NCBI GenBank assembly: GCA_029194535.1
Contig: JARFXR010000001.1
Coordinates: forward strand, 372,001-436,000
From: Nitrospira sp.
GTDB lineage: Bacteria; Nitrospirota; Nitrospiria; Nitrospirales; Nitrospiraceae
DNA length: 64,000 nucleotides
Reading direction: 5' to 3'
Made by a program: the position numbers and the translations under genes. Below the pieces are notes generated by a model. The model saw only the letters and a program-made list of their open reading frames with translations, was not told where the DNA came from and did not search any database. Shown here piece after piece: positions 1 to 7,998 of this stretch. Numbering within the stretch: position 1 is the stretch's first letter; the number at the start of each line of letters is the position of its first letter.

Positions 1-644
1 TACGTTTCCGAACGATGAGGGGCGGCGAAGGCGGCGAGCAACAGTTCCATCACCAGCACGCCGACGAATACGGCGCCGGCTTGGGCGGCCACCAACTGCC
101 ACAGCGCTTTCTTCTGTCGCTCGAGCGGAGCCAGGTCGGCTTCCGGAAATTGCCTGGCAATCTTGCTTTCGAGATCATCGAAGACCGCCGAGATGGTTTT
201 GGCCAGCGCCAATCCCTCTCCGGTCCGGACATAGGCCAGAACTTCGTCCGATTCCCCGTTGGCAATCTTCGTGGCAAGCCGCCGTTTGGTCGTGATCAGC
301 TCATCAAGCCGTCGCTTGAGCACCTGGACGCTCCCCTGAAGCGCGGGGGTCTTGCCGGTCAGTCGTGTCAAGCGCTCCAGCGCCATCGGGATTTCTTCCT
401 CGGCCATGACCATGGGCGCAAGGAAGTATGGTTGCCGCATTAAGACGTACCCGCGAAACCCGTTGTCGATATCCGCCGTCCAACGACGCAGGATGAGCAC
501 CTCTTCGCGGATCGCACTGCGCTGCTGCTGCGAGACCAGGCCGTCCTGCCACTGACGGAGGAGCAACATCTGCTCGACGGAAAAAATCACGATCAGGATA
601 ATTCCCGCACCGAGGTAGACCCACAGTTTGGATTTTTGTGCCAC
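1..644 (-). CDS. CHASE3-type membrane sensor protein, C-terminus cut by window edge
   Basis: At least 214 residues are visible and the gene runs off the window. It begins at a GTG (644) preceded by AAGGGA. Residues about 8-25 form a transmembrane helix. A helical extracytoplasmic region follows with a CHASE3-like core around residues 56-80 (NGFRGYVLMRQPYF). A second transmembrane helix lies at about 182-206. In known proteins CHASE3 is an input domain of histidine kinases, adenylate cyclases or chemoreceptors, and the output domain here lies outside the window. It follows nxrB in the same direction after three hairpins, so it may be transcribed with nxrAB and sense a periplasmic or membrane signal; that role is inference. 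Confidence 0.7.
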   Translation of the reverse strand, partial: MAQKSKLWVYLGAGIILIVIFSVEQMLLLRQWQDGLVSQQQRSAIREEVLILRRWTADIDNGFRGYVLMRQPYFLAPMVMAEEEIPMALERLTRLTGKTPALQGSVQVLKRRLDELITTKRRLATKIANGESDEVLAYVRTGEGLALAKTISAVFDDLESKIARQFPEADLAPLERQKKALWQLVAAQAGAVFVGVLVMELLLAAFAAPHRSET

Positions 645-667
645 GAGTCCCTTGTGGAGGCCGTCAT

Positions 668-686
668 GCCGAGGCGAGGCCTCGGC
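668..686. repeat. Perfect hairpin, 8-bp stem, downstream of nxrB
   Basis: GCCGAGGC, loop GAG, GCCTCGGC. It is the last of three hairpins met by RNA polymerase leaving nxrB and lies 24 bp before the GTG of the next gene. No U-tract follows on the minus strand. Confidence 0.6.
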
Positions 687-705
687 GCGTGGGGGGCTGA
701 TAGAC

Positions 706-741
706 GAAGGGCAGAGTCTTGCGATGCAGACTCTGCCCTTC
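706..741 (-). terminator. Strong hairpin (14-bp stem) between nxrB and the CHASE3 gene
   Basis: A perfect inverted repeat, GAAGGGCAGAGTCT (706-719) and its complement (728-741), with an 8-nt loop. It is the longest stem of the group. No run of U follows on the minus strand, so it could be an mRNA-stabilising or partial-termination structure rather than a classical intrinsic terminator. Confidence 0.55.
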
Positions 742-752
742 CGTGCTCGACC

Positions 753-776
753 GCCCGCGGACCGGAGTCCGCGGGC
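753..776 (-). terminator. Perfect 10-bp-stem hairpin just after the nxrB stop
   Basis: GCCCGCGGAC, loop CGGA, GTCCGCGGGC, starting 14 bp after the nxrB stop codon. Its very GC-rich stem and tetraloop suit a terminator or a 3'-end protection structure for the highly expressed nxr mRNA. A U-tract is absent. Confidence 0.55.
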
Positions 777-789
777 TTGCCGGGCCGGC

Positions 790-2079
790 CTACAGCCAGT
801 TCACCCGTTCGGCGGGTCTGACATAGATCGGCTCTTCGACCTGAATGCGCGCCACTTCCTTGCCCGACTTGTTGAAGCCCAGCACGGTATCGTTGTACAT
901 CTCGAACCGCTTGCCGTGAATCTGGGTCTCAAACACCTTCGGGCCCGGAATGACGTCATACCGGAAGACGATCTGCTGGCTGGCTCTCCAGAGCTGGAGG
1001 ACCGCCAACAACTCCCGGCTCGGCACCAGATACTTCTCAATGGCATTGTCCACGCCCGGGCCGAACATCTGCCGGGCATAGCCCCGCGGGCTGTGCCGCG
1101 GCGGAATGTAGTAGCCATTGGGCTCCGTGCCCCACTGCGGATACAAGGGCAGCGCCACCTGCTCCACCCGAATGGTGTAGTACAGGGGGTGCCACCGATC
1201 CTCCGCCCACAGGCCGTCCTCGCCGATGCGCACCAGGCTCTGCATGCGGATCTTCCCCACGCAGGCCGCCATACAGCGCGTTTCCATCGGCTCGCCGCCC
1301 GTCAGCGGGTCCTTCCCCTCGATCCGGGGATAGCACGCAATGCACTTCTCCGACACCCGGGTCGTCCCCCGGTACATCGGCTTCTTGAACGGACACTGCT
1401 CCACGCACTTCTTGTACCCCCGGCACCGGTTCTGGTCGATCAACACGATGCCGTCCTCCGGCCGCTTATAGATCGCCTTGCGCGGGCAGGCGGCCAAACA
1501 GCCGGGGTAGGTGCAGTGATTGCAAATCCGCTGCAGGTAGAAGAAGAACGTCTCGTGCTCCGGCAGCGAACTGCCGGACAGCCGCCACGGCTCATCGCGC
1601 GAGAACCCCGACCGATCAATGCCCTCCACCAACGAGCGCATCGAGGTCGCCGTGTCCTCGTAGATGTTCACGAAGCGCCATTCCTGGTCCGTCGGAATGT
1701 ACCCAATCGCCGCCTGGCCCACCTTGGCCCCCGCGTCAAAAATGGTCATCCCTTCGAACACCCCGTAGGGCGCATGGTGCTTGCGGCCCACCCGCACGTT
1801 CCACACCTGCCCCCCCGGGTTCACTTGCTCGATCAACTGCGTGATCTTCACGTCGTAGAACTGCGGATACCCCCCGTACGGCTTGGTCTCCACGTTGTTC
1901 CACCACATGTATTCCTGGCCCTTCGAAAACAGCCAGGTCGACTTGTCCGCCATCGAACACGTCTGACACGCCAAACACCGGTTGATATTGAACACAAAGG
2001 CAAACTGCCACTTCGGATGCCGCTCCTCATACGGATACAGCATCTTCCGTCCCAGTTGCCAGTTATAGACTTCTGGCAT
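790..2079 (-). CDS. nxrB: Nitrite oxidoreductase beta subunit, NxrB
   Basis: Iron-sulfur electron-transfer subunit of nitrite oxidoreductase, 429 residues, passing electrons from the NxrA molybdenum site towards the membrane partner and cytochrome c. Cys groups fit four clusters of the NarH/DMSO-reductase II type: C35/C38/C41, C186/C189/C194/C198, C219/C225/C229, C246/C249 and C269/C273. It has no signal peptide; in the Nitrospira enzyme the protein is thought to be exported by piggy-back on NxrA through Tat. The ATG has an AGGAGG-type site (2086-2093). It lies 83 bp downstream of nxrA in the same transcript. The sequence closely matches the Nitrospira form, a standard marker gene for the genus. 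Confidence 0.97.
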   Translation of the reverse strand: MPEVYNWQLGRKMLYPYEERHPKWQFAFVFNINRCLACQTCSMADKSTWLFSKGQEYMWWNNVETKPYGGYPQFYDVKITQLIEQVNPGGQVWNVRVGRKHHAPYGVFEGMTIFDAGAKVGQAAIGYIPTDQEWRFVNIYEDTATSMRSLVEGIDRSGFSRDEPWRLSGSSLPEHETFFFYLQRICNHCTYPGCLAACPRKAIYKRPEDGIVLIDQNRCRGYKKCVEQCPFKKPMYRGTTRVSEKCIACYPRIEGKDPLTGGEPMETRCMAACVGKIRMQSLVRIGEDGLWAEDRWHPLYYTIRVEQVALPLYPQWGTEPNGYYIPPRHSPRGYARQMFGPGVDNAIEKYLVPSRELLAVLQLWRASQQIVFRYDVIPGPKVFETQIHGKRFEMYNDTVLGFNKSGKEVARIQVEEPIYVRPAERVNWL

Positions 2080-2162
2080 TGTGAATCCTCCTTCTGGTCA
2101 TGATCAGTTGGTTACGTGGTCTCATGGGTGTCATCGCAGCGCAAGCTGCAAGTCCGTTGTCC

Positions 2163-5100
2163 TTACACCTTGATCTTGATGTGCTCACCTTTGAGCCACT
2201 TGATCATGAACTCGTTCTCCTGTCCCGGGGTGAAGCCGGTGCGAACCGGTTCCCACGGGCCCCGCGCGCCGATGCCGCCGTCTTCCGCCTTGGTGATGCG
2301 GATCAGACATTCCTTCGGCGTCGTATTGACCGCGTGGTGGTCGATCGCATAGCCCCACTTGAACTTCCAGGCAATCGCATGTTTGCCCGGGAGGGAGTCG
2401 GTCTGGTGCATCGGCATCAGCCACGACCGGGTAAAGGACTGTTGGGCCCCATACCGGAAGTTGGACTGATAGCCGGTGTCCACCGCGATGGCCCGACCGT
2501 CCGGCCGAGTCTCGTGGCCCTTCACCGACTTCGCCGTCGACACGTACGGGGCGTGCTTCGCCATCGTCACGTGGTACGGATAGGCCGGGTTGTACTTCGC
2601 CCGGATCATCAAGCGCGCGACCTTGTAGAACGGATCCGAGGGTTTCCAGCCGCGATAGGGCCGGTCCACCGGGTTGCCGTCCACATAGACGTAGTCGCCG
2701 TCGTTGATGCCGCGGTCTTTGGCCGCCTGCGGGTTGATGTGCAACTGGTGCTCGCCGACGCCCGGCGTCCGCTTGTCCATGCGGTACGGATCGCCGAAAT
2801 TCGACTCGTAAATCTGCACCCAGTCGTTCACCGACCACTGGCTGTGCACCCGGTGCCGGGTCTTCGGGGTCACGCAGTAGAACTGGTAGCCCTTCTCCCA
2901 CAACGGGTTGGCATGCCGCTTGATTTCCGACCAGGGCAGCTTGATGTTGCGCACATGCTTGTCGTCATGGTGCTGCGCCGTGATCGGAATGCCGTAGTCG
3001 TCCGGTCGGACGTACGGGTTGGTCGTGAAGATGGCGTTCGGCAGATACGGGGTCGCCTCCGGGCCTTCCCGGTGCACGATGAAGTTTTCCCCGTACTCGA
3101 TCGCCTCCGGCTCGATGCGATACGTTTCAATACGACCGCATCGCGTCCACTGCGGCTTGCTCTCGTTCGTTTCTTCCCAGAGCGGATGGCGGGGATAGGT
3201 GCGTCCCATGACCATCCAGCCCTTCTCCGACTTCAGCATCACGTCAGCGTTGTACCCGTAACAGGTCGCGCTGGCGTCGAGCGCGCGCTGGACGTACACG
3301 TCCACGCGGTTCTGATACACGAAGTGGAACACCTGACGGATCCTGACATCGCCCGTCATTTCCGTCAGTCTTGCCGCCACGGCCGCGAAAGTATCGGCGT
3401 CGTTGCGGGTGTCGTACAGCGGCCGGATGCCGCCTTTCCAGATCTGCACCCACGGATTCGACACCGTCGCCGTCATTTCCGGATAGGTGAATTCCATCCA
3501 GGAGTTGCAGGCAAAGGCGATGTCGGCGTGGTTGACGTCCGAGGTCATCTCGATGTCCTGGGTCACGATCATCTCGATGTTCGGATCCACGTTGCGCACC
3601 ATGTCATAGTGGTGCTTGGCGTTGTTCAGAATGTTCACGTTGGTCACCCACCGGACCTTGCTCGGGCTCGGCATGTGGGTCTTGCCCGTGAACACCTTGC
3701 GTCCGTACTTCGGCGTGTTGACGATCAGGGCGGTGTCCCCGTGGTTCCAATACCCGACCTCTTCGCCGTAGTAGTAGGACTTCGTCTTGATTTCCTTGCC
3801 GTGCGCATTCGGATCGAGGGTCTGGTTGAACGGATCCTCACCCGTATGCACCGCCAAGCCGGCGCCCGACCAGGGAGTGGCGTTCCAGATACCGGCCTTG
3901 TAGTTGCCGGACCAGGTATGACATCCCGTGCCGAACTTCCCCATATTGCCGGTCAAGGTCAGGACGAACGCCGCCGCCCGTCCCATTTCCGTCATATGGA
4001 AGTAGTGACAGACGCCTTCGCCGTTGTGCATCGCCGCCGGTTTCACGGTGCCTGAATCCCGACCCCAGCGGACGATCAAGTCCTTGGGCGACCGGGTAAT
4101 CTGATTGACCGTGTCCAGATCGTAGTCCTGGAGATGGACCAGGTACATCTGGTAGATCGGCGATACGTCCACTTCGCGGCCGTTCAATAGCTTGACGCGG
4201 AAAGTGCCGGTCAATGCCGGATCGATTCCGGTCTGCACGAAATGGAAACCAACCTGCTCACGATTGACATACACAGGCTGTTTCTTCGCCAGATCATACA
4301 TCATGAATCCGCCCAACCGCTCGATCTGCTCCGGCTTCAACGCCTGAATCCGGCCCGAATAACTCTTGGAGTGATCCGGGAACTTGAAATCCGCGACGAC
4401 GTCACGCGGATCCAGATACTGGAGCGTGTCCGTCCGAACCAGGATGGGAAGGTCGGTAAACTGCTTGATATAGTCGATGTCCTGCAGATTCTCGTCGAGG
4501 ATGATTTTGCAACCACCCAAGAACAGCGCCGAGTCCGTCTCCGGACGAACCGGAATCCAGTAGTCGGCCCGATAGGCCGTCGGATTGTACTCGGGCGTGA
4601 TCACCACGATGCGGCCGCCTCGCTCGATGGACTCGAGCTTCCAGTGGGCTTCCGGCATCTTGTTTTCGACGAAGTTCTTACCCCAGCTGGTATTCAGCTT
4701 GCTGAACCGCATATCGCTGAGATCGATATCGCAGTTCTGCGTGCCGTTCCACCATGGGTGCGAGGGATCCTGGTCGCCGTGCCAGGTATAGTTTGAATAA
4801 TACTTTCCACCTTGGGCCCTGTCCGCGTCCACTTTGCGGATCCAGGAATCCAGCAGCGGCAACACGCCGCCGTTGAAGCGGGTGTTCATCATCTTGCCGA
4901 TGATGCCGAGCACAGGCATGCCGGCCCGATGCTTGAAGCACCGAACTCCGGCGCCCTTCATCATCTCGATCATTTCCGGCGCGTACCCCTGCTCGCGCAG
5001 GCGTCGCGCTCCGGCTTCGCCGCTGTACCGGGTCGCGATGACGATGCAGCCTTTGGCCGCATAGGTCGCCGCCGTATCCCAGGAGACGCGCATCATGTCG

Positions 5101-5609
5101 TCGAGGAAGCGCGCGTCGAATTTATATTTCCGCTTCACATCCGGAGTGAGCTCCGGAGAACCGGCATCCATCCATTCCTTCCAGCCCTTCCGCATCAACG
5201 GTCCCTTCAAGCGATAGGGGCCGTACACGCGGCGATGAAAGGTGAATCCTTTCAGGCACATCCGGGGATTATGCGCGAAGGTCCCGCGGTTGCCGTAGAG
5301 ATCTTCGTAGGTCTGATGGTCATAGTTCTGTTCGACCCGCATCACCACGCCGTTGCGAACAAAGGCGCGAACGCGGCATCCGTGAGTGTCGTTCGGAGAA
5401 CAACACCACGTGAAAGACGAATCGTATCGATACTGGTCGTGATAGACCCGCTCCCAGGATCGATCGGGATAGTCACCCAGTGGGTTACCCACTTCGATGA
5501 CTGGCTGCAGCGCCGTCAAGGCCAGAACCTTGTCCGCTACTGCCACAGCCGCGACCGTTCCAGCTGTAATTTTGAGGAACTGCCGACGTGAGACAAGTGA
5601 TTGCTGCAT
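2163..5609 (-). CDS. nxrA: Nitrite oxidoreductase alpha subunit, NxrA (Mo-bisMGD)
   Basis: Catalytic subunit that oxidises nitrite to nitrate, 1148 residues, of the type II DMSO reductase family. The N-terminus carries a twin-arginine signal (SRRQFLK, residues 7-13) followed by a hydrophobic stretch, so the enzyme faces the periplasm as in Nitrospira. Cys69/70, Cys78 and Cys118 with the segment NDTHGC mark the N-terminal [4Fe-4S] site; the rest is the molybdopterin domain. I chose the ATG at 5609 rather than the in-frame GTG at 5618 because AGGAGG (5618-5623) sits 8 nt before the ATG. It heads an nxrA-nxrB unit. No nxrC-like gene is in the window. The upstream 470 bp carries a dense set of regulatory motifs. 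Confidence 0.97.
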   Translation of the reverse strand: MQQSLVSRRQFLKITAGTVAAVAVADKVLALTALQPVIEVGNPLGDYPDRSWERVYHDQYRYDSSFTWCCSPNDTHGCRVRAFVRNGVVMRVEQNYDHQTYEDLYGNRGTFAHNPRMCLKGFTFHRRVYGPYRLKGPLMRKGWKEWMDAGSPELTPDVKRKYKFDARFLDDMMRVSWDTAATYAAKGCIVIATRYSGEAGARRLREQGYAPEMIEMMKGAGVRCFKHRAGMPVLGIIGKMMNTRFNGGVLPLLDSWIRKVDADRAQGGKYYSNYTWHGDQDPSHPWWNGTQNCDIDLSDMRFSKLNTSWGKNFVENKMPEAHWKLESIERGGRIVVITPEYNPTAYRADYWIPVRPETDSALFLGGCKIILDENLQDIDYIKQFTDLPILVRTDTLQYLDPRDVVADFKFPDHSKSYSGRIQALKPEQIERLGGFMMYDLAKKQPVYVNREQVGFHFVQTGIDPALTGTFRVKLLNGREVDVSPIYQMYLVHLQDYDLDTVNQITRSPKDLIVRWGRDSGTVKPAAMHNGEGVCHYFHMTEMGRAAAFVLTLTGNMGKFGTGCHTWSGNYKAGIWNATPWSGAGLAVHTGEDPFNQTLDPNAHGKEIKTKSYYYGEEVGYWNHGDTALIVNTPKYGRKVFTGKTHMPSPSKVRWVTNVNILNNAKHHYDMVRNVDPNIEMIVTQDIEMTSDVNHADIAFACNSWMEFTYPEMTATVSNPWVQIWKGGIRPLYDTRNDADTFAAVAARLTEMTGDVRIRQVFHFVYQNRVDVYVQRALDASATCYGYNADVMLKSEKGWMVMGRTYPRHPLWEETNESKPQWTRCGRIETYRIEPEAIEYGENFIVHREGPEATPYLPNAIFTTNPYVRPDDYGIPITAQHHDDKHVRNIKLPWSEIKRHANPLWEKGYQFYCVTPKTRHRVHSQWSVNDWVQIYESNFGDPYRMDKRTPGVGEHQLHINPQAAKDRGINDGDYVYVDGNPVDRPYRGWKPSDPFYKVARLMIRAKYNPAYPYHVTMAKHAPYVSTAKSVKGHETRPDGRAIAVDTGYQSNFRYGAQQSFTRSWLMPMHQTDSLPGKHAIAWKFKWGYAIDHHAVNTTPKECLIRITKAEDGGIGARGPWEPVRTGFTPGQENEFMIKWLKGEHIKIKV

Positions 5610-5642
5610 CGCGAACACCTCCTACTTCAAAGACAATCTTAC

Positions 5643-5658
5643 GTAACGCTGTCGTTAC
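5643..5658. promoter_or_regulatory. Palindrome GTAACG-N4-CGTTAC in the nxrA leader
   Basis: Perfect 6-4-6 inverted repeat about 35 bp before the nxrA start codon. It lies directly downstream of a perfect TTGACA (minus strand, 5662-5667), whose matching -10 region (around TACGTA) is weak and overlaps the palindrome. The arrangement is that of an operator over a sigma-70 promoter, or of a hairpin in the leader RNA. Confidence 0.45.
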
Positions 5659-5763
5659 CTCTGTCAATTCTGAAAGGCCGACCGACCCTTCCTCTCACCC
5701 CCCTTCTCCCAGAATCGAGTCGCACGAATAAGACACTTCGTCGCTCAGTTCAGACGTATCCTG

Positions 5764-5779
5764 TACAAGCCTTGTGCCT
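5764..5779 (-). promoter_or_regulatory. Possible sigma-54 promoter for nxrAB
   Basis: The minus strand reads AGGCAC-N5-TTGTA, against the sigma-54 consensus TGGCAC-N5-TTGCA. GG of the -24 element and the 10-nt spacing are kept, but the -12 GC is GT. Transcription would start near 5752, leaving a leader of about 140 nt. It is supported by the sigma-54 activator gene immediately upstream and by the repeated sites at 5906-6071. Hand-scanning this region found no exact GG-N10-GC match. Confidence 0.35.
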
Positions 5780-5905
5780 GCTCGCTCGCATCAATACGAA
5801 GGCGCCTGTTACAAACAGGAGAGATGTTCGCACTGTAAAATCAATAACTTATTGCCGTGACGTGGGAGTCGGACTGATGGGAAAAATCCAGCGAGAGAGA
5901 AGTCT

Positions 5906-5923
5906 TGTCAGTAGAGCCTGACG
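5906..5923. promoter_or_regulatory. Activator-type inverted repeat, site 1 (TGTCAG-N6-CTGACG)
   Basis: One mismatch to the consensus TGTCAG-N6-CTGACA shared by four sites upstream of nxrA. The centre is about 160 bp upstream of the predicted sigma-54 start, a usual distance for an enhancer bound by an NtrC-type activator. Confidence 0.55.
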
Positions 5924-5938
5924 ATGAGAAGCGGAGAA

Positions 5939-5956
5939 TGTCATAAGTAACTGATT
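5939..5956. promoter_or_regulatory. Activator-type inverted repeat, site 2 (degenerate)
   Basis: TGTCAT-N6-CTGATT, 9 of 12 positions as in the consensus. Its centre is 33 bp from site 1 and 34 bp from site 3, close to three helical turns, so the three sites would lie on roughly the same DNA face. Confidence 0.4.
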
Positions 5957-5972
5957 TATTTAAGTATTTATG

Positions 5973-5990
5973 TGTCAGCGAAGACTGACA
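5973..5990. promoter_or_regulatory. Activator-type inverted repeat, site 3 (perfect TGTCAG-N6-CTGACA)
   Basis: A perfect 6-6-6 palindrome that defines the consensus for this group. It lies between the sigma-54 activator gene and nxrA. Confidence 0.6.
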
Positions 5991-6053
5991 GCATAGCAAT
6001 ATGAGCAGAAATGCTTGAAAAATGCTGAAGATAGAAGGAAAGGTGCTGCTGAG

Positions 6054-6071
6054 TGTCAGGAAACAGTGACA
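6054..6071. promoter_or_regulatory. Activator-type inverted repeat, site 4 (TGTCAG-N6-GTGACA)
   Basis: One mismatch to the consensus. It lies 7 bp beyond the stop codon of the activator gene, so the array fills the intergenic region. The centre is 81 bp from site 3. Confidence 0.5.
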
Positions 6072-6078
6072 GCTGAAA

Positions 6079-7500
6079 TTACTTATCGTCTCGAAAGTAC
6101 CGCCGCATGATTTCGTGGAAATAGGGGCGGGGGAGTCCTGCCTCTTGAGCCGCATGTGTGACATTGCCCTGGTGGTGGTCCAGCTTGGACTTGATGTAGC
6201 GGCGGCTGAAGTCCTCCAGTAACTTCTCTTTCGCTTTCGCGTAGGGAAGAGACAGGTAGTCGTCCCCTTGGCCTCTTCTCGCTTGATCGGTGAACTGCAG
6301 CAGGCCGATGACATCGTCCTGGCTGATACGATCCCCTTTGGCCAACATCACCGCTCTCTCCATGACATTGCGGAGTTCCCGTACGTTTCCGGGCCAAGGA
6401 TAGGCCACGAGTTCCGTGACGGCGGAAGGATGCAATTCATTCACATACTTGTCGAATTCCTTCGCATATCGGGCGATAAAATGCCGGGCAAGGAGCGGAA
6501 TATCCTGCGTGCGGTCGCGCAGGGGCGGCACTCTGATGGCCATGACATTGAGCCGGAAGAAGAGATCCTTGCGGAATTCATTCCGTTTTACCTTCTCGGT
6601 GAGTTCTTGGTTCGTCGCCGCAATGAAGCGTGCGCTGACTTTTTTCATCTGCACGCTCCCCACGGCCCGCATTTCTCCTTCCTCAAGGACCCGGAGCAAC
6701 TTCGCCTGTAACGGAAGCGGCAGGTCGCCGATTTCGTCGAGGAACAGCGTGCCCCCAATGCCTCGTTCGATCAACCCGAGTTTGTCTCCCACGGCGCCCG
6801 TAAAGGCGCCGCGCACGTGGCCGAAGAGTTCGCTTTCGACCGTTCCTTCCGAGAAGGTCGTGCAGTCGACGACCTGAAATGGACCGTCACGCTCGGCACT
6901 CCGTTCGTGGATGGCTCTGGCGATCAACTCCTTCCCCGTGCCTGTTTCTCCGATGATCAACGTGGTGGACTGTACGCGCGCTGCGGCTTCGATCATGGCC
7001 GTCACGTTGCGGATGGCGGGGCTCACGCCGATCAATTCTTTGAACGTCTGATGCTCTCCCTTTTGGGGCGGCTCGTAGCGGAATAAGATCTCCGAAATTC
7101 GCATCGCTCGATGAATCCTGGCCGCCAGGTCGAGCTTTTCGAACGGTTTCGTGACATAGTCGAATGCTCCGCACCGCATCGCTTCGACGGCGGTGTCCAC
7201 TGCGGCCACCCGACTGATCACGATGACCGGAATCCTGCGGTCTCTTGCCTGGATTCGCTGCAACAGCTCGATGCCGCTCATTCCCGGCAACCGGACTTCC
7301 GTGATCACCAGGTCAACCCGCCTATCTTCGAGGATCTTCATCGCACCCTCTGCGCGTGCGGCAATCACCAAGTCGACCTGCTCATCTTGCTCGCGGGGAA
7401 GTTCCGCCTCGACGGTACGCAGGAATACTTCCACGTCCCCGCCATTGTCCTCCACCAGCAGGATGGTGAAAACCTTGTCGGTCGCCGGCTTGATGCTCAT
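6079..7500 (-). CDS. Sigma-54-dependent response regulator, NtrC type, with Asp-to-Glu receiver
   Basis: 473 residues: receiver domain (about 10-130), AAA+ sigma-54 activation domain, and a FIS-type helix-turn-helix at about 440-466. The AAA+ domain is complete: Walker A GETGTGKE (184-191), GAFTGA loop (231-236), Walker B TLFLDE (251-256). In the receiver the acidic pair E17/D18 and K118 are kept, but the phospho-acceptor position in DLVITEVRLPGM is Glu68 instead of Asp, which often mimics the phosphorylated state. It lies directly upstream of nxrAB in the same direction, separated by a region full of inverted repeats, so it is the likely nxr activator (inference). The ATG has GAGGAG close by; the spacing is short. 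Confidence 0.93.
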   Translation of the reverse strand: MSIKPATDKVFTILLVEDNGGDVEVFLRTVEAELPREQDEQVDLVIAARAEGAMKILEDRRVDLVITEVRLPGMSGIELLQRIQARDRRIPVIVISRVAAVDTAVEAMRCGAFDYVTKPFEKLDLAARIHRAMRISEILFRYEPPQKGEHQTFKELIGVSPAIRNVTAMIEAAARVQSTTLIIGETGTGKELIARAIHERSAERDGPFQVVDCTTFSEGTVESELFGHVRGAFTGAVGDKLGLIERGIGGTLFLDEIGDLPLPLQAKLLRVLEEGEMRAVGSVQMKKVSARFIAATNQELTEKVKRNEFRKDLFFRLNVMAIRVPPLRDRTQDIPLLARHFIARYAKEFDKYVNELHPSAVTELVAYPWPGNVRELRNVMERAVMLAKGDRISQDDVIGLLQFTDQARRGQGDDYLSLPYAKAKEKLLEDFSRRYIKSKLDHHQGNVTHAAQEAGLPRPYFHEIMRRYFRDDK

Positions 7501-7827
7501 GGCTCCTCGTAGTTTTGGCCGTCGTCACCGCTAGGCTACCACAGGAGAGGAGCCGTCCTCCAACCACTCATGGAACGAGTGGAAGTCGGCGCGCGACCCA
7601 TGAGCAGCGTGCTCAGTTCATGCCTTTGACCGAATCATGGTAAGAGAGAGGGGGTTTCTGGGCGAGAAGATGAGGGTAGAGGTAGACGTCGGGCCTCGAC
7701 GAGCGAGAACCTTTGGTCCCGATCGGAACCATTGTGAGGTTTCGATCCGGTCGTGTGCGCGACGTCCACGCCTGCCCTGTTCAGCCGGCACGGCAAGTCG
7801 TCCGAGCCGGCCGAACCAGAACGAACC
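7501..7827. other. Intergenic region without a recognised gene
   Basis: No ORF here has a ribosome binding site or family resemblance. An imperfect hairpin (GTTC-A-GCCGGC, 7779-7789, pairing with GCCGGC-C-GAAC, 7806-7816) follows the small zinc-ribbon gene and might end its transcript. The part near 7501 should contain the activator's promoter; no clear -35/-10 pair was found. Confidence 0.4.
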
Positions 7828-7998
7828 CTACGCGGCATCGAGAATCGGTTGCTTGCCGCGACCTTTTAACGAGCGATTCTGGGTAATCAGTGGATCAAGT
7901 ACCAGACCGCAATTGATGCAACGGTGTACGGTGACGTCCGTTGAATACTCCGGCCGCCACTCCTCGATCATCAAGCCGTGACATTTTTGACAGGTCAT
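7828..7998 (-). CDS. Small zinc-ribbon protein, 56 residues
   Basis: A short ORF with two CxxC knuckles (MTCQKCHG at the N-terminus and CINCG near residue 29), a typical single zinc ribbon. The start ATG at 7998 has a good GGGAGG site 6 nt upstream. Such short double-CxxC proteins are common in Nitrospira genomes. Function unknown; binding to nucleic acid or protein is possible. It stands alone, upstream of and in the same direction as the sigma-54 activator. Confidence 0.75.
   Translation of the reverse strand: MTCQKCHGLMIEEWRPEYSTDVTVHRCINCGLVLDPLITQNRSLKGRGKQPILDAA

Noticed and set aside
628-2103. Long plus-strand ORF of 491 codons opposite nxrB
   Set aside because: It is the antisense shadow of nxrB: GC-rich codon bias on the minus strand keeps the opposite frame open. 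It is Arg/His/Pro-rich with no domain or ribosome site.
2100-4055. 651-codon plus-strand ORF opposite nxrA
   Set aside because: Same shadow effect; nxrA on the minus strand matches a known family over its full length.
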